Shown here: positions 1 through 5,845 of the stretch, piece by piece
Layout of the letters: every line of letters begins with the position of its first letter
Numbering within the stretch: the stretch's first letter is position 1
DNA from: an uncultured Oscillospiraceae bacterium
GTDB lineage: Bacteria > Bacillota > Clostridia > Oscillospirales > Ruminococcaceae
Assembly (NCBI GenBank): GCA_900555435.1
Contig: USLH01000132.1
Span: 1 to 6,273, forward strand
DNA: 6,273 bases
Direction of reading: 5' to 3'
Notes under the pieces: model-generated
Databases searched by the model: none
Seen by the model: the letters and a program-made list of their open reading frames with translations, nothing else
Told to the model about the DNA's origin: nothing
Position numbers and translations under genes: made by a program

Positions 1-16
1 GTTGGTGAAAGCCAAC
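1..16 (+). other. Small hairpin with GAAA tetraloop upstream of the rplC-type start
   Basis: Bases 1-6 (GTTGGT) pair with 11-16 (GCCAAC), giving six pairs including one G-T wobble, closed by a GAAA (GNRA-type) loop. It lies just upstream of the Shine-Dalgarno at 25-34. The window begins at the first stem base, so the stem may continue upstream. It could be a fragment of a leader or intergenic structure in the ribosomal protein operon from which the L3 start seems to derive, or chance. No U-run follows, so it is not a terminator. Confidence 0.3.
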
Positions 17-24
17 CAATAACC

Positions 25-34
25 AAAGGAGGAG
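25..34 (+). promoter_or_regulatory. Strong Shine-Dalgarno of the rplC-type start
   Basis: AAAGGAGGAG contains a perfect AGGAGG at 27-32, eight bases before the ATG at 41. This is the strongest ribosome binding site in the window, as expected for a ribosomal protein gene. It supports the view that sequence from position 1 to about 105 was taken as one block from the rpsJ-rplC region and now drives a different protein. Confidence 0.8.
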
Positions 35-40
35 AAAAGA

Positions 41-109
41 ATGCAAAAATGCATCGTAGGCAAAAAAATCGGCATGACCCAGATTTTTGACGAAGCGGGC
101 AAATTTGTT
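41..109 (+). pseudogene. rplC: 5' fragment of rplC (ribosomal protein L3), about 23 codons
   Basis: The first 23 codons encode the invariant start of bacterial L3 (GKKIGMTQIFDE), the 23S rRNA-binding protein that initiates 50S assembly. L3 is normally about 205-215 residues, so only about a tenth is present. The match stops after Lys-Phe-Val: L3 continues Pro-Val-Thr-Val, whereas here Phe-Gly-Pro-Asn follows. The break falls within codons 21-24 (about 101-112). An intact rplC must exist elsewhere because L3 is essential; this is a copied or misjoined 5' end. The recognition is from memory of the family, not from an alignment. Confidence 0.75.
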
Positions 110-610
110 TTCGGGCCCAACGATCTGGATCTGGCTCATCGTCTCTGCGTTTCCGGCAGTGACCACCGGAAATTCATCCGCCAGATCTTCGTATCCGTGG
201 ATCTGACTGCTCCCCTTTACTGGTGGAAGGAATATGACACCTATAAAGTCGGCACCGTCGCCAACTCCACCAGCACCATGCACCGGATCCATTCCAAGCC
301 CTTTGAGCTGGGGGATTTCAGCACCGATCACATGACGCCCGCCACGCTGGAACAGATGAAAGCGCTGATCGCTTATCTGGAATCGGTGCGGCAGGAGTTC
401 GTGACCACAAAGGACAAGTCCGCTTGGTATGATCTGATCCAGCTCCTGCCCTCCAGCTACAACCAGATGCGGACCTGCACCTTCAACTACGAAAACCTCA
501 TCGCCATGTATTACGCCCGGCGGAACCATAAGCTGGAGGAGTGGCATACCTTCTGCCGTTGGGTGGAGACGCTGCCTTATGCCAAAGACCTAATCCTCAT
601 CAAGGAGTGA
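41..610 (+). CDS. Chimeric ORF: L3 N-terminus joined to a conserved Firmicutes/phage protein of unknown function (possibly ThyX-like)
   Basis: The 189-residue ORF has two unrelated parts. Residues 1-23 (MQKCIVGKKIGMTQIFDEAGK then FV) match the start of ribosomal protein L3, which should continue with P-V-T-V. From residue 22-24 onward (FGPNDLDLAHRL, DHRKFIRQIFVSVD, PLYWWKEYDTYKVGT, NSTSTMH, LLPSSYNQMRT, NYENL, ARRNHKLEEW) it reads as a conserved family that I remember from gut Clostridia and their phages, usually annotated hypothetical. The spacing of Arg/His, Ser, Asn and Arg residues loosely recalls flavin-dependent thymidylate synthase ThyX, but the RHRxxSxNxxSxR signature is not intact, so that link is only a suggestion. 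The family body appears complete to its C-terminus (LEEWHTFCRWVETLPY), followed by TGA at 608-610, six bases before the tmk ATG. This suggests the body is native to the tmk locus and only its head was replaced. Reading frame sure; fusion clear; function unknown. Confidence 0.75.
   Translation: MQKCIVGKKIGMTQIFDEAGKFVFGPNDLDLAHRLCVSGSDHRKFIRQIFVSVDLTAPLYWWKEYDTYKVGTVANSTSTMHRIHSKPFELGDFSTDHMTPATLEQMKALIAYLESVRQEFVTTKDKSAWYDLIQLLPSSYNQMRTCTFNYENLIAMYYARRNHKLEEWHTFCRWVETLPYAKDLILIKE
602..607 (+). promoter_or_regulatory. Ribosome binding site deciding the tmk start
   Basis: AAGGAG sits inside the last codons of the upstream ORF. It is only two bases from the ATG at 610 but eight bases from the ATG at 616. 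The spacing favours 616 as the tmk start and suggests translational coupling to the upstream gene, whose stop is TGA at 608-610. Confidence 0.6.
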
Positions 611-615
611 TGAAA

Positions 616-1298
616 ATGCCAGGAAAACTCATCGTGATCGACGGTCTGGACGGCAGTGGGAAGAGCACTCAGAGCGAAGCGGTGGCAGAGCTTCTCAGAA
701 AGCAGGGGACGCCTGTCCGCCTGATCTCTTTCCCGGATTATGGGGAGGAATCCTCGGCTCTGGTGCGGATGTACCTGAACGGGGAGCTTTCCGCTTCTCC
801 GGACGGAGTAAACGCCTATGCTGCCTCTTCGTTTTACGCCGTGGACCGCTACGCCAGCTATAAAAAGCACTGGGAAGCGGATTATTTAAGCGGTCACACC
901 ATCCTTGCCACTCGTTACGTCAGCTCCAACGCCATCCACCAGATGTGCAAGCTGCCCCGGGAGGAATGGGACGAGTGGGATGTGACGGATTTCTCCGCTG
1001 GCTGTCGGATTTTGAGTATGACAAGCTGGGGCTTCCCAGGCCGGATCAGGTCATCTTTCTTAATATGGACCGAGCGGTAGCCGATCGCCTGATCCTCAGC
1101 CGCTACCACGGCGACGAAGGGAAAAAGGACATCCACGAGAAAAACTGCGCCTATTTGGAAAGCTGTCAGCAGACGGCAGCCTATGCGGCAAAAGCGGAGG
1201 GTTGGACGGTGATCGACTGCGACAACGGGAAGGAGCCCCTCCCCATGGAGACCATTACCCGACAGATCCTCGCGAAAATCAACGAAGTGACAAAATAA
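616..1298 (+). pseudogene. tmk: Thymidylate kinase, frameshifted by an apparent 14-bp insertion
   Basis: Thymidylate kinase phosphorylates dTMP to dTDP with ATP in the cytoplasm and is normally essential. Residues 1-119 (from ATG 616) read in one frame: Walker A GLDGSGKST at 10-18, FPDYGEESSALVRMYLNGEL typical of the clostridial variant, DRYASY at 77-82 and TRYVSSNAIHQ at 99-109. The same protein then continues in another frame from about 987 (GFLRWLSDFEYDKLGLPRPD, VIFLNMD, LILSRYHGDEGKKDIHEKN) to the stop at 1296-1298. Removing the 14 bases 973-986 restores REEWD-GFLRWLSDFEY and a 222-residue protein of normal length. As written, translation stops at 1078-1080 after 154 residues, of which the last 35 are out of frame, and the LID and C-terminal helices are lost. 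Either this copy is dead and another tmk exists, or the sequence has an error or polymorphism here. Identity of the family is clear. Confidence 0.85.
970..987 (+). repeat. 14-bp extra segment bounded by GACG direct repeats within tmk
   Basis: GACG occurs at 970-973 and again at 984-987, exactly 14 bases apart. Collapsing the two copies into one restores the thymidylate kinase reading frame with the expected residues Glu-Trp-Asp-Gly-Phe. The segment also looks like a partial echo of its upstream neighbour (GAATGGGAC followed by GAGTGGGAT). This fits a slipped-strand duplication between short repeats, but a sequencing or assembly error would look the same. Confidence 0.5.
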
Positions 1299-1309
1299 AG
1301 GATGATACC

Positions 1310-2191
1310 ATGCAATTTCACCCGATCCATTTAAGTGACAAGGCGGAAGTCGAAACATTGTTCCGCCAGAAAAATTACCCCAGCGACCAATATTCTTTTG
1401 GAAACCTCTACATCTGGCGGAACATTCTTCATGTAGCGATCTGTCTGGAGGACGGTGAGCTGTTCGTCCGAACAGGGAAGCCTGATAACTACACGTTCAT
1501 GTGCCCTCTGGGCCCCATGAATCTGAAGGCGGCCGTAGAGCGTCTCCTCGGCTGGTGCCAGGAGGAAGGCTGTTCCCTTCGGATGGAATGGGTCCCGGAA
1601 GAGGACAAGGCGGCTTTGGAAGTCCTTTTCGGCGACCGTGTCCACATTTCCGAAGACCGGGATCACGCCGATTATATTTACAGCCGGGAAAAGCTCAGCA
1701 CCTTAGCTGGGAAAAAGCTCCACGCCAAGCGGAATTATATCAATCGCTTCCGGGATCTCAACTGGTCCTACGAGCCGATTTCCCGGGAAAACATGGAAGA
1801 GTGCCGGCAGATGCAGCACGCATGGTGCAGAGAAAACGACTGCTGCACCCACCCGGATCAACAGGCGGACTGCTGCGCTGTCCAGCAGGCGTTTCAACAT
1901 TATGAATCCCTTGGATTAACCGGCGGATGTTTACGCTTGGATGGGAAGGTGATTGCCTTTACAATTGGAGAACCCTTGAATTCCGATACCTTTATCGTTC
2001 ACATCGAAAAGGCGTTTGCAGATATTCCCGGAGCATATCCCATGATTAACCAGCAGTTCGTGCAGCACGCCATGGCGGATTTCTCCTATGTGAACCGGGA
2101 GGACGACGTGGGGGACGAAGGGCTGAGAAAAGCGAAGCTCTCCTATTTTCCGGAACGGCTGCTGCCGGATTATGTGATAACGATCGATTGA
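1310..2191 (+). CDS. DUF2156 family protein (phosphatidylglycerol lysyltransferase C-terminal-like, GNAT fold)
   Basis: This is a 293-residue cytoplasmic protein without signal or membrane segments. It shows the family hallmarks: an N-terminal half with YPSDQYSFGNLYIWR at 23-37, YSREKLSTLAGKKLHAKRNYINRF at about 124-147 and, near the end, VNREDDVGDEGLRKAKLSYFPERL at about 261-284. The family is the soluble form of the tandem-GNAT domain found at the C-terminus of MprF, which transfers lysine or alanine from aminoacyl-tRNA to phosphatidylglycerol; FemX-like enzymes have the same fold. The stand-alone versions in Clostridia have no proven substrate, and with no MprF membrane part this one cannot be assigned to lipid modification. 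The start at ATG 1310 is supported by AAAGGA at 1297-1302, which overlaps the tmk stop. It lies 11 bases after tmk and 13 before the GNAT gene, so the three are probably cotranscribed. The cysteine cluster at 173-189 (CRENDCC, DCC) is notable but may be incidental. Confidence 0.85.
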   Translation: MQFHPIHLSDKAEVETLFRQKNYPSDQYSFGNLYIWRNILHVAICLEDGELFVRTGKPDNYTFMCPLGPMNLKAAVERLLGWCQEEGCSLRMEWVPEEDKAALEVLFGDRVHISEDRDHADYIYSREKLSTLAGKKLHAKRNYINRFRDLNWSYEPISRENMEECRQMQHAWCRENDCCTHPDQQADCCAVQQAFQHYESLGLTGGCLRLDGKVIAFTIGEPLNSDTFIVHIEKAFADIPGAYPMINQQFVQHAMADFSYVNREDDVGDEGLRKAKLSYFPERLLPDYVITID

Positions 2192-2204
2192 GAGAAGACA
2201 CTTC

Positions 2205-3014
2205 ATGCTTGACTTTGCAAAGCCGGAGGATCGGGACGATCTGAAAGTGCTGTGGCTTACCTGCTTCGGTGGCCCACAGTCTTATATCGATTTCTATTAT
2301 GACCGTCGTTTTGTCCCAGAGGATACCCTGATCTGGCGGGAAAATGACCGTCCGGTGTCCATGATGACCCTGATGCGGATTCGAAAAAACGGGGAAGAAG
2401 GCGCTTATGTTTACGCAGTAGCGACTCTTCCGGAATTCCGTGGGCGGGGATTGATGACCCGATTGGATCAGTGGTCTCAGGGCATTATGAAAGAACGTGG
2501 GATGACCTTTTCCACATTGGTCCCTGCGGAGCCGGGGCTTTTTCCCATGTACGAGAAGCTGGGCTACCGGAGCTGCTTTCCCATTTGGATCCGGGACGTG
2601 GAAAAACCCGGATTGGAAAAAACATTCACCGTTTGCAGCTTTCCGGAGTTTCTGGAGCTGCGTCGTCGTTTTCTCTACCGGATCCCCGGAGCTGTTTGGC
2701 ATCCGGAAAGGGAGCTTCGGTATGTATACGAGGAGCTGACCGCCTGCGGCGGGGCGGTGCTTCGGTATTTGGAAGGAGAAACGGTCTGTTATGCGGCCTG
2801 TACGCCGGAAGAAAACGGCTTGCTGATCCGGGAAATCACCGGAAAAGATCCGATCCCGACCGCACAGAGCCTGCTCGCGCATTATCAAAAGCAGCGGGCA
2901 CGGATCCGGTCTTCCAGATCCCTTCCCGGTTTTCAGAAAGTGCCTTATGGTATGGAACGCCGGCTGGATGGGAATCCGGAAACCGGCGGTTATATGGCTT
3001 TGATGCTGGATTGA
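2205..3014 (+). CDS. GNAT family N-acetyltransferase, Eis-like architecture
   Basis: The 269-residue protein starts with a GNAT domain. VYAVATLPEFRGRGLMTRL at about 69-87 contains the acetyl-CoA pyrophosphate-binding motif (R-G-R-G-L-M at 79-84), and LFPMYEKLGYR at 112-122 is the usual end of the fold. The rest (about 130-269) carries a second, degenerate GNAT/sterol-carrier-like half ending in GGYMALMLD, as in Eis-type acetyltransferases. These acetylate amines such as aminoglycosides or protein lysines, but the substrate cannot be read from sequence. The ribosome binding site is weak (GAGAGAAG just upstream of the ATG), consistent with coupling to the DUF2156 gene 13 bases before. A pair of adjacent genes, both with GNAT-type folds, is common in Clostridia. 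It is the last gene before the only sizeable gap, so it may end the first transcription unit, although no terminator hairpin is visible. Confidence 0.85.
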   Translation: MLDFAKPEDRDDLKVLWLTCFGGPQSYIDFYYDRRFVPEDTLIWRENDRPVSMMTLMRIRKNGEEGAYVYAVATLPEFRGRGLMTRLDQWSQGIMKERGMTFSTLVPAEPGLFPMYEKLGYRSCFPIWIRDVEKPGLEKTFTVCSFPEFLELRRRFLYRIPGAVWHPERELRYVYEELTACGGAVLRYLEGETVCYAACTPEENGLLIREITGKDPIPTAQSLLAHYQKQRARIRSSRSLPGFQKVPYGMERRLDGNPETGGYMALMLD

Positions 3015-3092
3015 CCGCTGTAATGTCAAAATACTTTACATCTAAAAACGCAATCAAAACAAATAAATAGTCAAAAAGAAAGGACGAGTGCA
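3011..3092 (+). promoter_or_regulatory. A-rich gap with a possible promoter and an inverted repeat TGTAA-N12-TTACA
   Basis: The 78 bases between the GNAT stop and the next ATG are far richer in A/T than the flanking genes. TTGACC at 3011-3016, overlapping the GNAT stop, resembles a -35 box, and TTTACA (3035-3040) or TACTTT (3032-3037) are poor -10 candidates at 18 or 15 bases. TGTAA at 3019-3023 and TTACA at 3036-3040 form an exact inverted repeat that could be an operator or chance. A clear ribosome binding site, AAAGAAAGGA, ends at 3084, eight bases before the ATG at 3093. It is the best place in the window for a new transcription start, but no element is strong. Confidence 0.3.
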
Positions 3093-3344
3093 ATGTTAAC
3101 ATATCGCTATGACACCCAGCTCCTGATCGCAGGAGAAAATCTTTCGGATGACGAGATCTACGACGGGATCTTAGAGCACGCCGAAGGCGACTGCCTGCTG
3201 GTCGTGGGCGACGAGGATCTGGTGAAGATCCATTTCCACACTGACACCCCCTGGAAGGTACTGGAATACGGTGCTTCTCTGGGCGAGATCCATGACATCG
3301 TCATCGAGGATATGGATCGGCAGGCCAGAGGGCTCCACGGCTGA
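3093..3344 (+). CDS. Stand-alone FakA/YloV middle-domain protein (DAK2-kinase-associated)
   Basis: The 83-residue protein matches only the domain that follows the DAK2 kinase domain in FakA (YloV), the ATP-binding subunit of bacterial fatty acid kinase. The shared core is YDTQLLIAGENLS at 6-18, GDCLLVVGDEDLVKIHFHTD at 32-51 and PWKVLEYGASLGEIHDIVIEDM at about 53-74. In full-length FakA (about 550 residues) this segment begins with Y-G-Y-C-T-E and carries the His-x-His-Thr motif, seen here as HFHT at 47-50. Neither the DAK2 kinase nor the C-terminal FakB-binding part is present. The start has a good ribosome binding site and the protein ends cleanly, so it looks like a deliberate small gene and not debris; I recall similar short proteins in Oscillospiraceae, often labelled 'kinase to dihydroxyacetone kinase'. 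It cannot phosphorylate on its own. A regulatory or partner role is inference only. It is 15 bases from the DJ-1 gene. Confidence 0.75.
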   Translation: MLTYRYDTQLLIAGENLSDDEIYDGILEHAEGDCLLVVGDEDLVKIHFHTDTPWKVLEYGASLGEIHDIVIEDMDRQARGLHG

Positions 3345-3359
3345 GCGGAGGGAAAAAAT

Positions 3360-3902
3360 ATGATCTATGTATTTCTGGCAGACGGATTTGAGGAAGTGGA
3401 GGCCCTAACGCCGGTGGATTACCTCCGTCGGTGCGAGCTTTCCGTTAAAACCGTAGGGGTTACGGGGAAAGTAGTCACCGGTTCTCACGGCATCCCCGTC
3501 ACGGCGGACATCCTTCCCGAAGAGATGGATCTTCCTTCCGCTGATGCGGTGATCCTTCCCGGCGGAATGCCCGGAACCCTGAATCTGGAGGCGTCTGAAG
3601 CGGTAAAGGACGCTCTGAACTGGTGCGCCGAGCAGCATTGCCTGATTGGTGCAATCTGTGCGGCCCCCTCCGTTTTGGGGCATATGGGACTGCTGGTCGG
3701 AAAAAAGGCCACCTGCTTCCCCGGCTTTGAAGGGGAGCTAACCGGCGCTGAATTCGTAGACGAACCAGCCGTCCGGGACGGCGACATCGTTACCTCCCGT
3801 GGGGCAGGTACGGCGACCCAGTTTTCTGCCGCTCTGATTGAAGCGCTGATCTCCAAAGAGCGCGCAGATCACCTGAAAGCGGGGATCCAATGGCGGGAGT
3901 AG
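3360..3902 (+). CDS. DJ-1/PfpI family protein (YajL/ThiJ-like)
   Basis: The 180-residue protein is a full-length DJ-1 superfamily member. Landmarks are VFLADGFEEVEALTPVD at 4-20, with Glu14 aligning with the Glu18 that tunes the reactive cysteine of human DJ-1; ILPGGMPG at 65-72; and the nucleophile elbow GAICAAPSVLG at 97-107, with Cys100 matching Cys106 of human DJ-1. Functions proposed for bacterial relatives are oxidative-stress chaperone and removal of methylglyoxal adducts. PfpI-type protease activity is unlikely because the residue after the cysteine is Ala and not the His used by that branch. The ribosome binding site GGAGGG (3347-3352) is seven bases before ATG. Its last 13 bases overlap the cyclo-ligase gene, which argues for translational coupling. 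Identity is clear; the exact activity is not. Confidence 0.9.
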   Translation: MIYVFLADGFEEVEALTPVDYLRRCELSVKTVGVTGKVVTGSHGIPVTADILPEEMDLPSADAVILPGGMPGTLNLEASEAVKDALNWCAEQHCLIGAICAAPSVLGHMGLLVGKKATCFPGFEGELTGAEFVDEPAVRDGDIVTSRGAGTATQFSAALIEALISKERADHLKAGIQWRE

Positions 3903-4561
3903 AAAAGAAAACGGATATCCGCATCATCAAGGGTGAGCTTCGTACCCGCTTTAAGACCCTGCGCCGGGAAATGGATTCTCAAGTCAAAGCGGAAAAGGAT
4001 GCCGCCATTTTAAAACGCCTGCTGGAGCTGCCGGAGTATAAGGCGGCGACATTGGTGCTTACCTACGTTTCCACAGCCATCGAGGTGGATACGCTGGAGC
4101 TGATCCGCCGTGCTTTGGCGGAGGGGAAACGGGTGGCGGTGCCTTACTGTATTCCCGGTAAGATCGATATGCTCTTCTGCGAGATTTTTTCTTTGGACGA
4201 TCTCACTCCGGGGAGCTTCGGCGTACTGGAGCCGGATCCGGAAAAGCAGCCGGTACTCCGGGAGTTTTCCGATTCGGTTTGCGTCCTTCCGGGACTGGGA
4301 TTTGATCTGGAAGGCTACCGTTTGGGTTACGGAAAGGGCTATTATGATCGTTTTTTGTCCAAATATCCGGGAACGAATCTGGGCGTATGCTACAATGTTT
4401 GCCTGAAACCGTTGCTGCCTCACGGAAGATATGATAGAATGGTAGACGTGTTGGTCACGGAAAAGTTTGTGAAACGCCCCCGAGCGGCTGCACCGACGCA
4501 TCAGGCCGCCCATTCGGAAGCAAGCGGCGCACAAAGGAGAAAAACGCATGGACGAAGATAA
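3890..4561 (+). CDS. 5-formyltetrahydrofolate cyclo-ligase with a C-terminal read-through tail
   Basis: This enzyme (MTHFS, YgfA/Fau) uses ATP to turn 5-formyl-THF into 5,10-methenyl-THF in the cytoplasm, salvaging a dead-end folate. The signature LPGLGFDLEGYRLGYGKGYY at 133-152 is intact, with the following Asp153. The Lys/Arg-rich N-terminal helix (KGELRTRFKTLRREM, 14-28) and TYVSTAIEVDT at 58-68 are also present. At 223 residues it is about 25 longer than usual. Homologs end soon after the equivalent of VTEKFVKRP (189-197). Here codon 198 is CGA (4481-4483), one transition from TGA, and the following 26 residues are a low-complexity Ala/His/Arg tail that reads through the mltG ribosome binding site and 14 bases into mltG. 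The tail therefore looks like a lost stop codon or a sequence error and not a domain. Activity should not be affected. The start at 3890 has GGGGAT upstream and no better alternative. Confidence 0.9.
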   Translation: MAGVEKKTDIRIIKGELRTRFKTLRREMDSQVKAEKDAAILKRLLELPEYKAATLVLTYVSTAIEVDTLELIRRALAEGKRVAVPYCIPGKIDMLFCEIFSLDDLTPGSFGVLEPDPEKQPVLREFSDSVCVLPGLGFDLEGYRLGYGKGYYDRFLSKYPGTNLGVCYNVCLKPLLPHGRYDRMVDVLVTEKFVKRPRAAAPTHQAAHSEASGAQRRKTHGRR

Positions 4562-5834
4562 CAAAAAAATCCCGGACGGCACAGAAGGCAACGATTGGAT
4601 CGATCAGCTTCTTCAGGAAGTGAAAAATGAGAACGAGGGGGAGGCTTCTCCGAAAGCCCCGTCTCAGCCGCTGCATCCTTCTGCTCCGCCGGTACAAAGA
4701 GCCGCTCCGCCCCAAAAGGAGCTGGAGCCTGCCCCGGAAGAGGAAGAGCCACCTCGCCGACGCCGTCCCAAACGGATCCGAGTCAAACGGAAAGGGAAGC
4801 TCTTTTCGCTTCTCTATCTGGCGGTAGCCTTGGCAGCCTGCAGCTTTGCGGCTGTTTTCTGCCTGAATGCCGTCCGGGACGTACTTGCCATTTCCAAGCC
4901 CAATCAGGCGATCACAGTAACGATCCCTTCCGGCTCCGACGCAAAAGCGGTAGGAAACCTCTTAAAAGAGGACGGGATCATTCAGTACCCCTTTGTCTTT
5001 GAGCTGGTGGCAAAGTACGAAAACTATGTGACGTTCCAGGCAGGAACTCACGTCTTAAACAGCAACATGGATTACATGACCCTGATGAAGTCCATGCAGA
5101 AGCCGAAAAAGAGCCGGGAAACGGTTCGCGTCACCATTCCTGAAGGGCTTCCCGCCGCAAAGATCGCTAAGATCTTAGAGGAAAACGGCGTTTGCGATGC
5201 CAGCGATTTCCTTTCGGCGCTGGAAAACACCGATTTCCGGTTTTCCTATGAAAGCGAGATCCCAGACGACTCTCGGATCTACCGGCGTCTGGAAGGGTAT
5301 CTCTTCCCGGACACCTATGAGTTTTATAAAAACGACACGGCTCTGAACGTCATCACCCGGATGCTCGGGAACTTCGAGAACAAGATCACACCGGAGATCC
5401 TTTCCGGCATCAAACGGTCGGGCATGACCTTCCATGAGGTCATCACACTTGCTTCCATCATTCAGGGGGAGGCTCCTGATGAGGAGAATATGTACAAGGT
5501 TTCCGCCGTTTATCAGAATCGTCTGAACAACCCCGGCGAGTACCCGCTTCTGCAGGCCGACCCCACTCAGAAGTATGCAAACGAACAGATCTTAGCGGAT
5601 CTGGGAGATGAAGGAAAGCTGAAGGCCGCCGCTTACGACACCTATCAGGGCAAGGGGCTGCCTCCCGGACCCATCAACAATCCCGGCATTGCCGCCATCC
5701 GGGCCGCCATTTTCCCCAGTACGGAGATGGAGGGCTACTACTATTTCTGCAGCGACCTGAAGACCCGGGAATTCTTCTACGCCAAGACGCTGGAGGAGCA
5801 CAACCGGAACCTCGTCAAGGCGCACCTGCGGTAA
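4548..5834 (+). CDS. mltG: Endolytic peptidoglycan transglycosylase MltG
   Basis: MltG cuts nascent glycan strands at the outer face of the membrane and sets glycan length during cell elongation, working with penicillin-binding proteins. The 428-residue protein has a cytoplasmic tail (1-85) that is acidic and proline-rich and then strongly basic (RRRRPKRIRVKRKGK at about 70-84). One membrane segment follows (about 86-109, LFSLLYLAVALAACSFAAVFCL), then an extracytoplasmic LysM-like region (about 120-185) and the YceG catalytic domain. Key motifs are LEGYLFPDTYEF at 248-259, LASIIQGEA at 301-309, QADPTQKY at 336-343 and YDTYQGKGLPPGPINNPG at 363-380. Glu308 aligns with catalytic Glu218 of E. 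coli MltG (second Glu of EKET); the Gln at 306 replaces the non-catalytic first Glu. The ribosome binding site AAAGGAGA (4533-4540) is seven bases before ATG. The first 14 bases overlap the extended cyclo-ligase frame. Full length and apparently functional. Confidence 0.95.
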   Translation: MDEDNKKIPDGTEGNDWIDQLLQEVKNENEGEASPKAPSQPLHPSAPPVQRAAPPQKELEPAPEEEEPPRRRRPKRIRVKRKGKLFSLLYLAVALAACSFAAVFCLNAVRDVLAISKPNQAITVTIPSGSDAKAVGNLLKEDGIIQYPFVFELVAKYENYVTFQAGTHVLNSNMDYMTLMKSMQKPKKSRETVRVTIPEGLPAAKIAKILEENGVCDASDFLSALENTDFRFSYESEIPDDSRIYRRLEGYLFPDTYEFYKNDTALNVITRMLGNFENKITPEILSGIKRSGMTFHEVITLASIIQGEAPDEENMYKVSAVYQNRLNNPGEYPLLQADPTQKYANEQILADLGDEGKLKAAAYDTYQGKGLPPGPINNPGIAAIRAAIFPSTEMEGYYYFCSDLKTREFFYAKTLEEHNRNLVKAHLR

Positions 5835-5845
5835 AAAGTTTACAG

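Noticed and set aside
960..990. Programmed ribosomal frameshift in tmk
   Set aside because: I see no slippery heptamer or downstream structure, and a simple one-base shift leaves extra residues between REEWD and the next conserved block. Removal of 14 bases fits better, which points to a mutation or error.
915..1358. 147-codon minus-strand frame across the broken part of tmk
   Set aside because: The plus strand still encodes recognisable thymidylate kinase on both sides of the lesion. The antisense product has no family resemblance.
2046..3029. 327-codon open frame on the minus strand
   Set aside because: It lies opposite the DUF2156 and GNAT genes, which have clear family motifs. Its translation is low-complexity, rich in Arg, Pro, His and Ser, with no recognisable domain, as expected for an antisense shadow.
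2471..3070. 199-codon plus-strand frame inside the GNAT gene
   Set aside because: It is a shifted frame of the GNAT gene with a composition typical of out-of-frame GC-rich sequence and no ribosome binding site.
3015..3092. Terminator after the GNAT gene
   Set aside because: There is no GC-rich hairpin followed by a T-run on the plus strand; the gap is A-rich only.
5448..5474. Loss of the MltG catalytic glutamate (Q in LASIIQGEA)
   Set aside because: Counting along E. coli MltG, Glu218 is the second Glu of EKET. That residue is kept here as Glu308; the Gln replaces the first, non-catalytic Glu.
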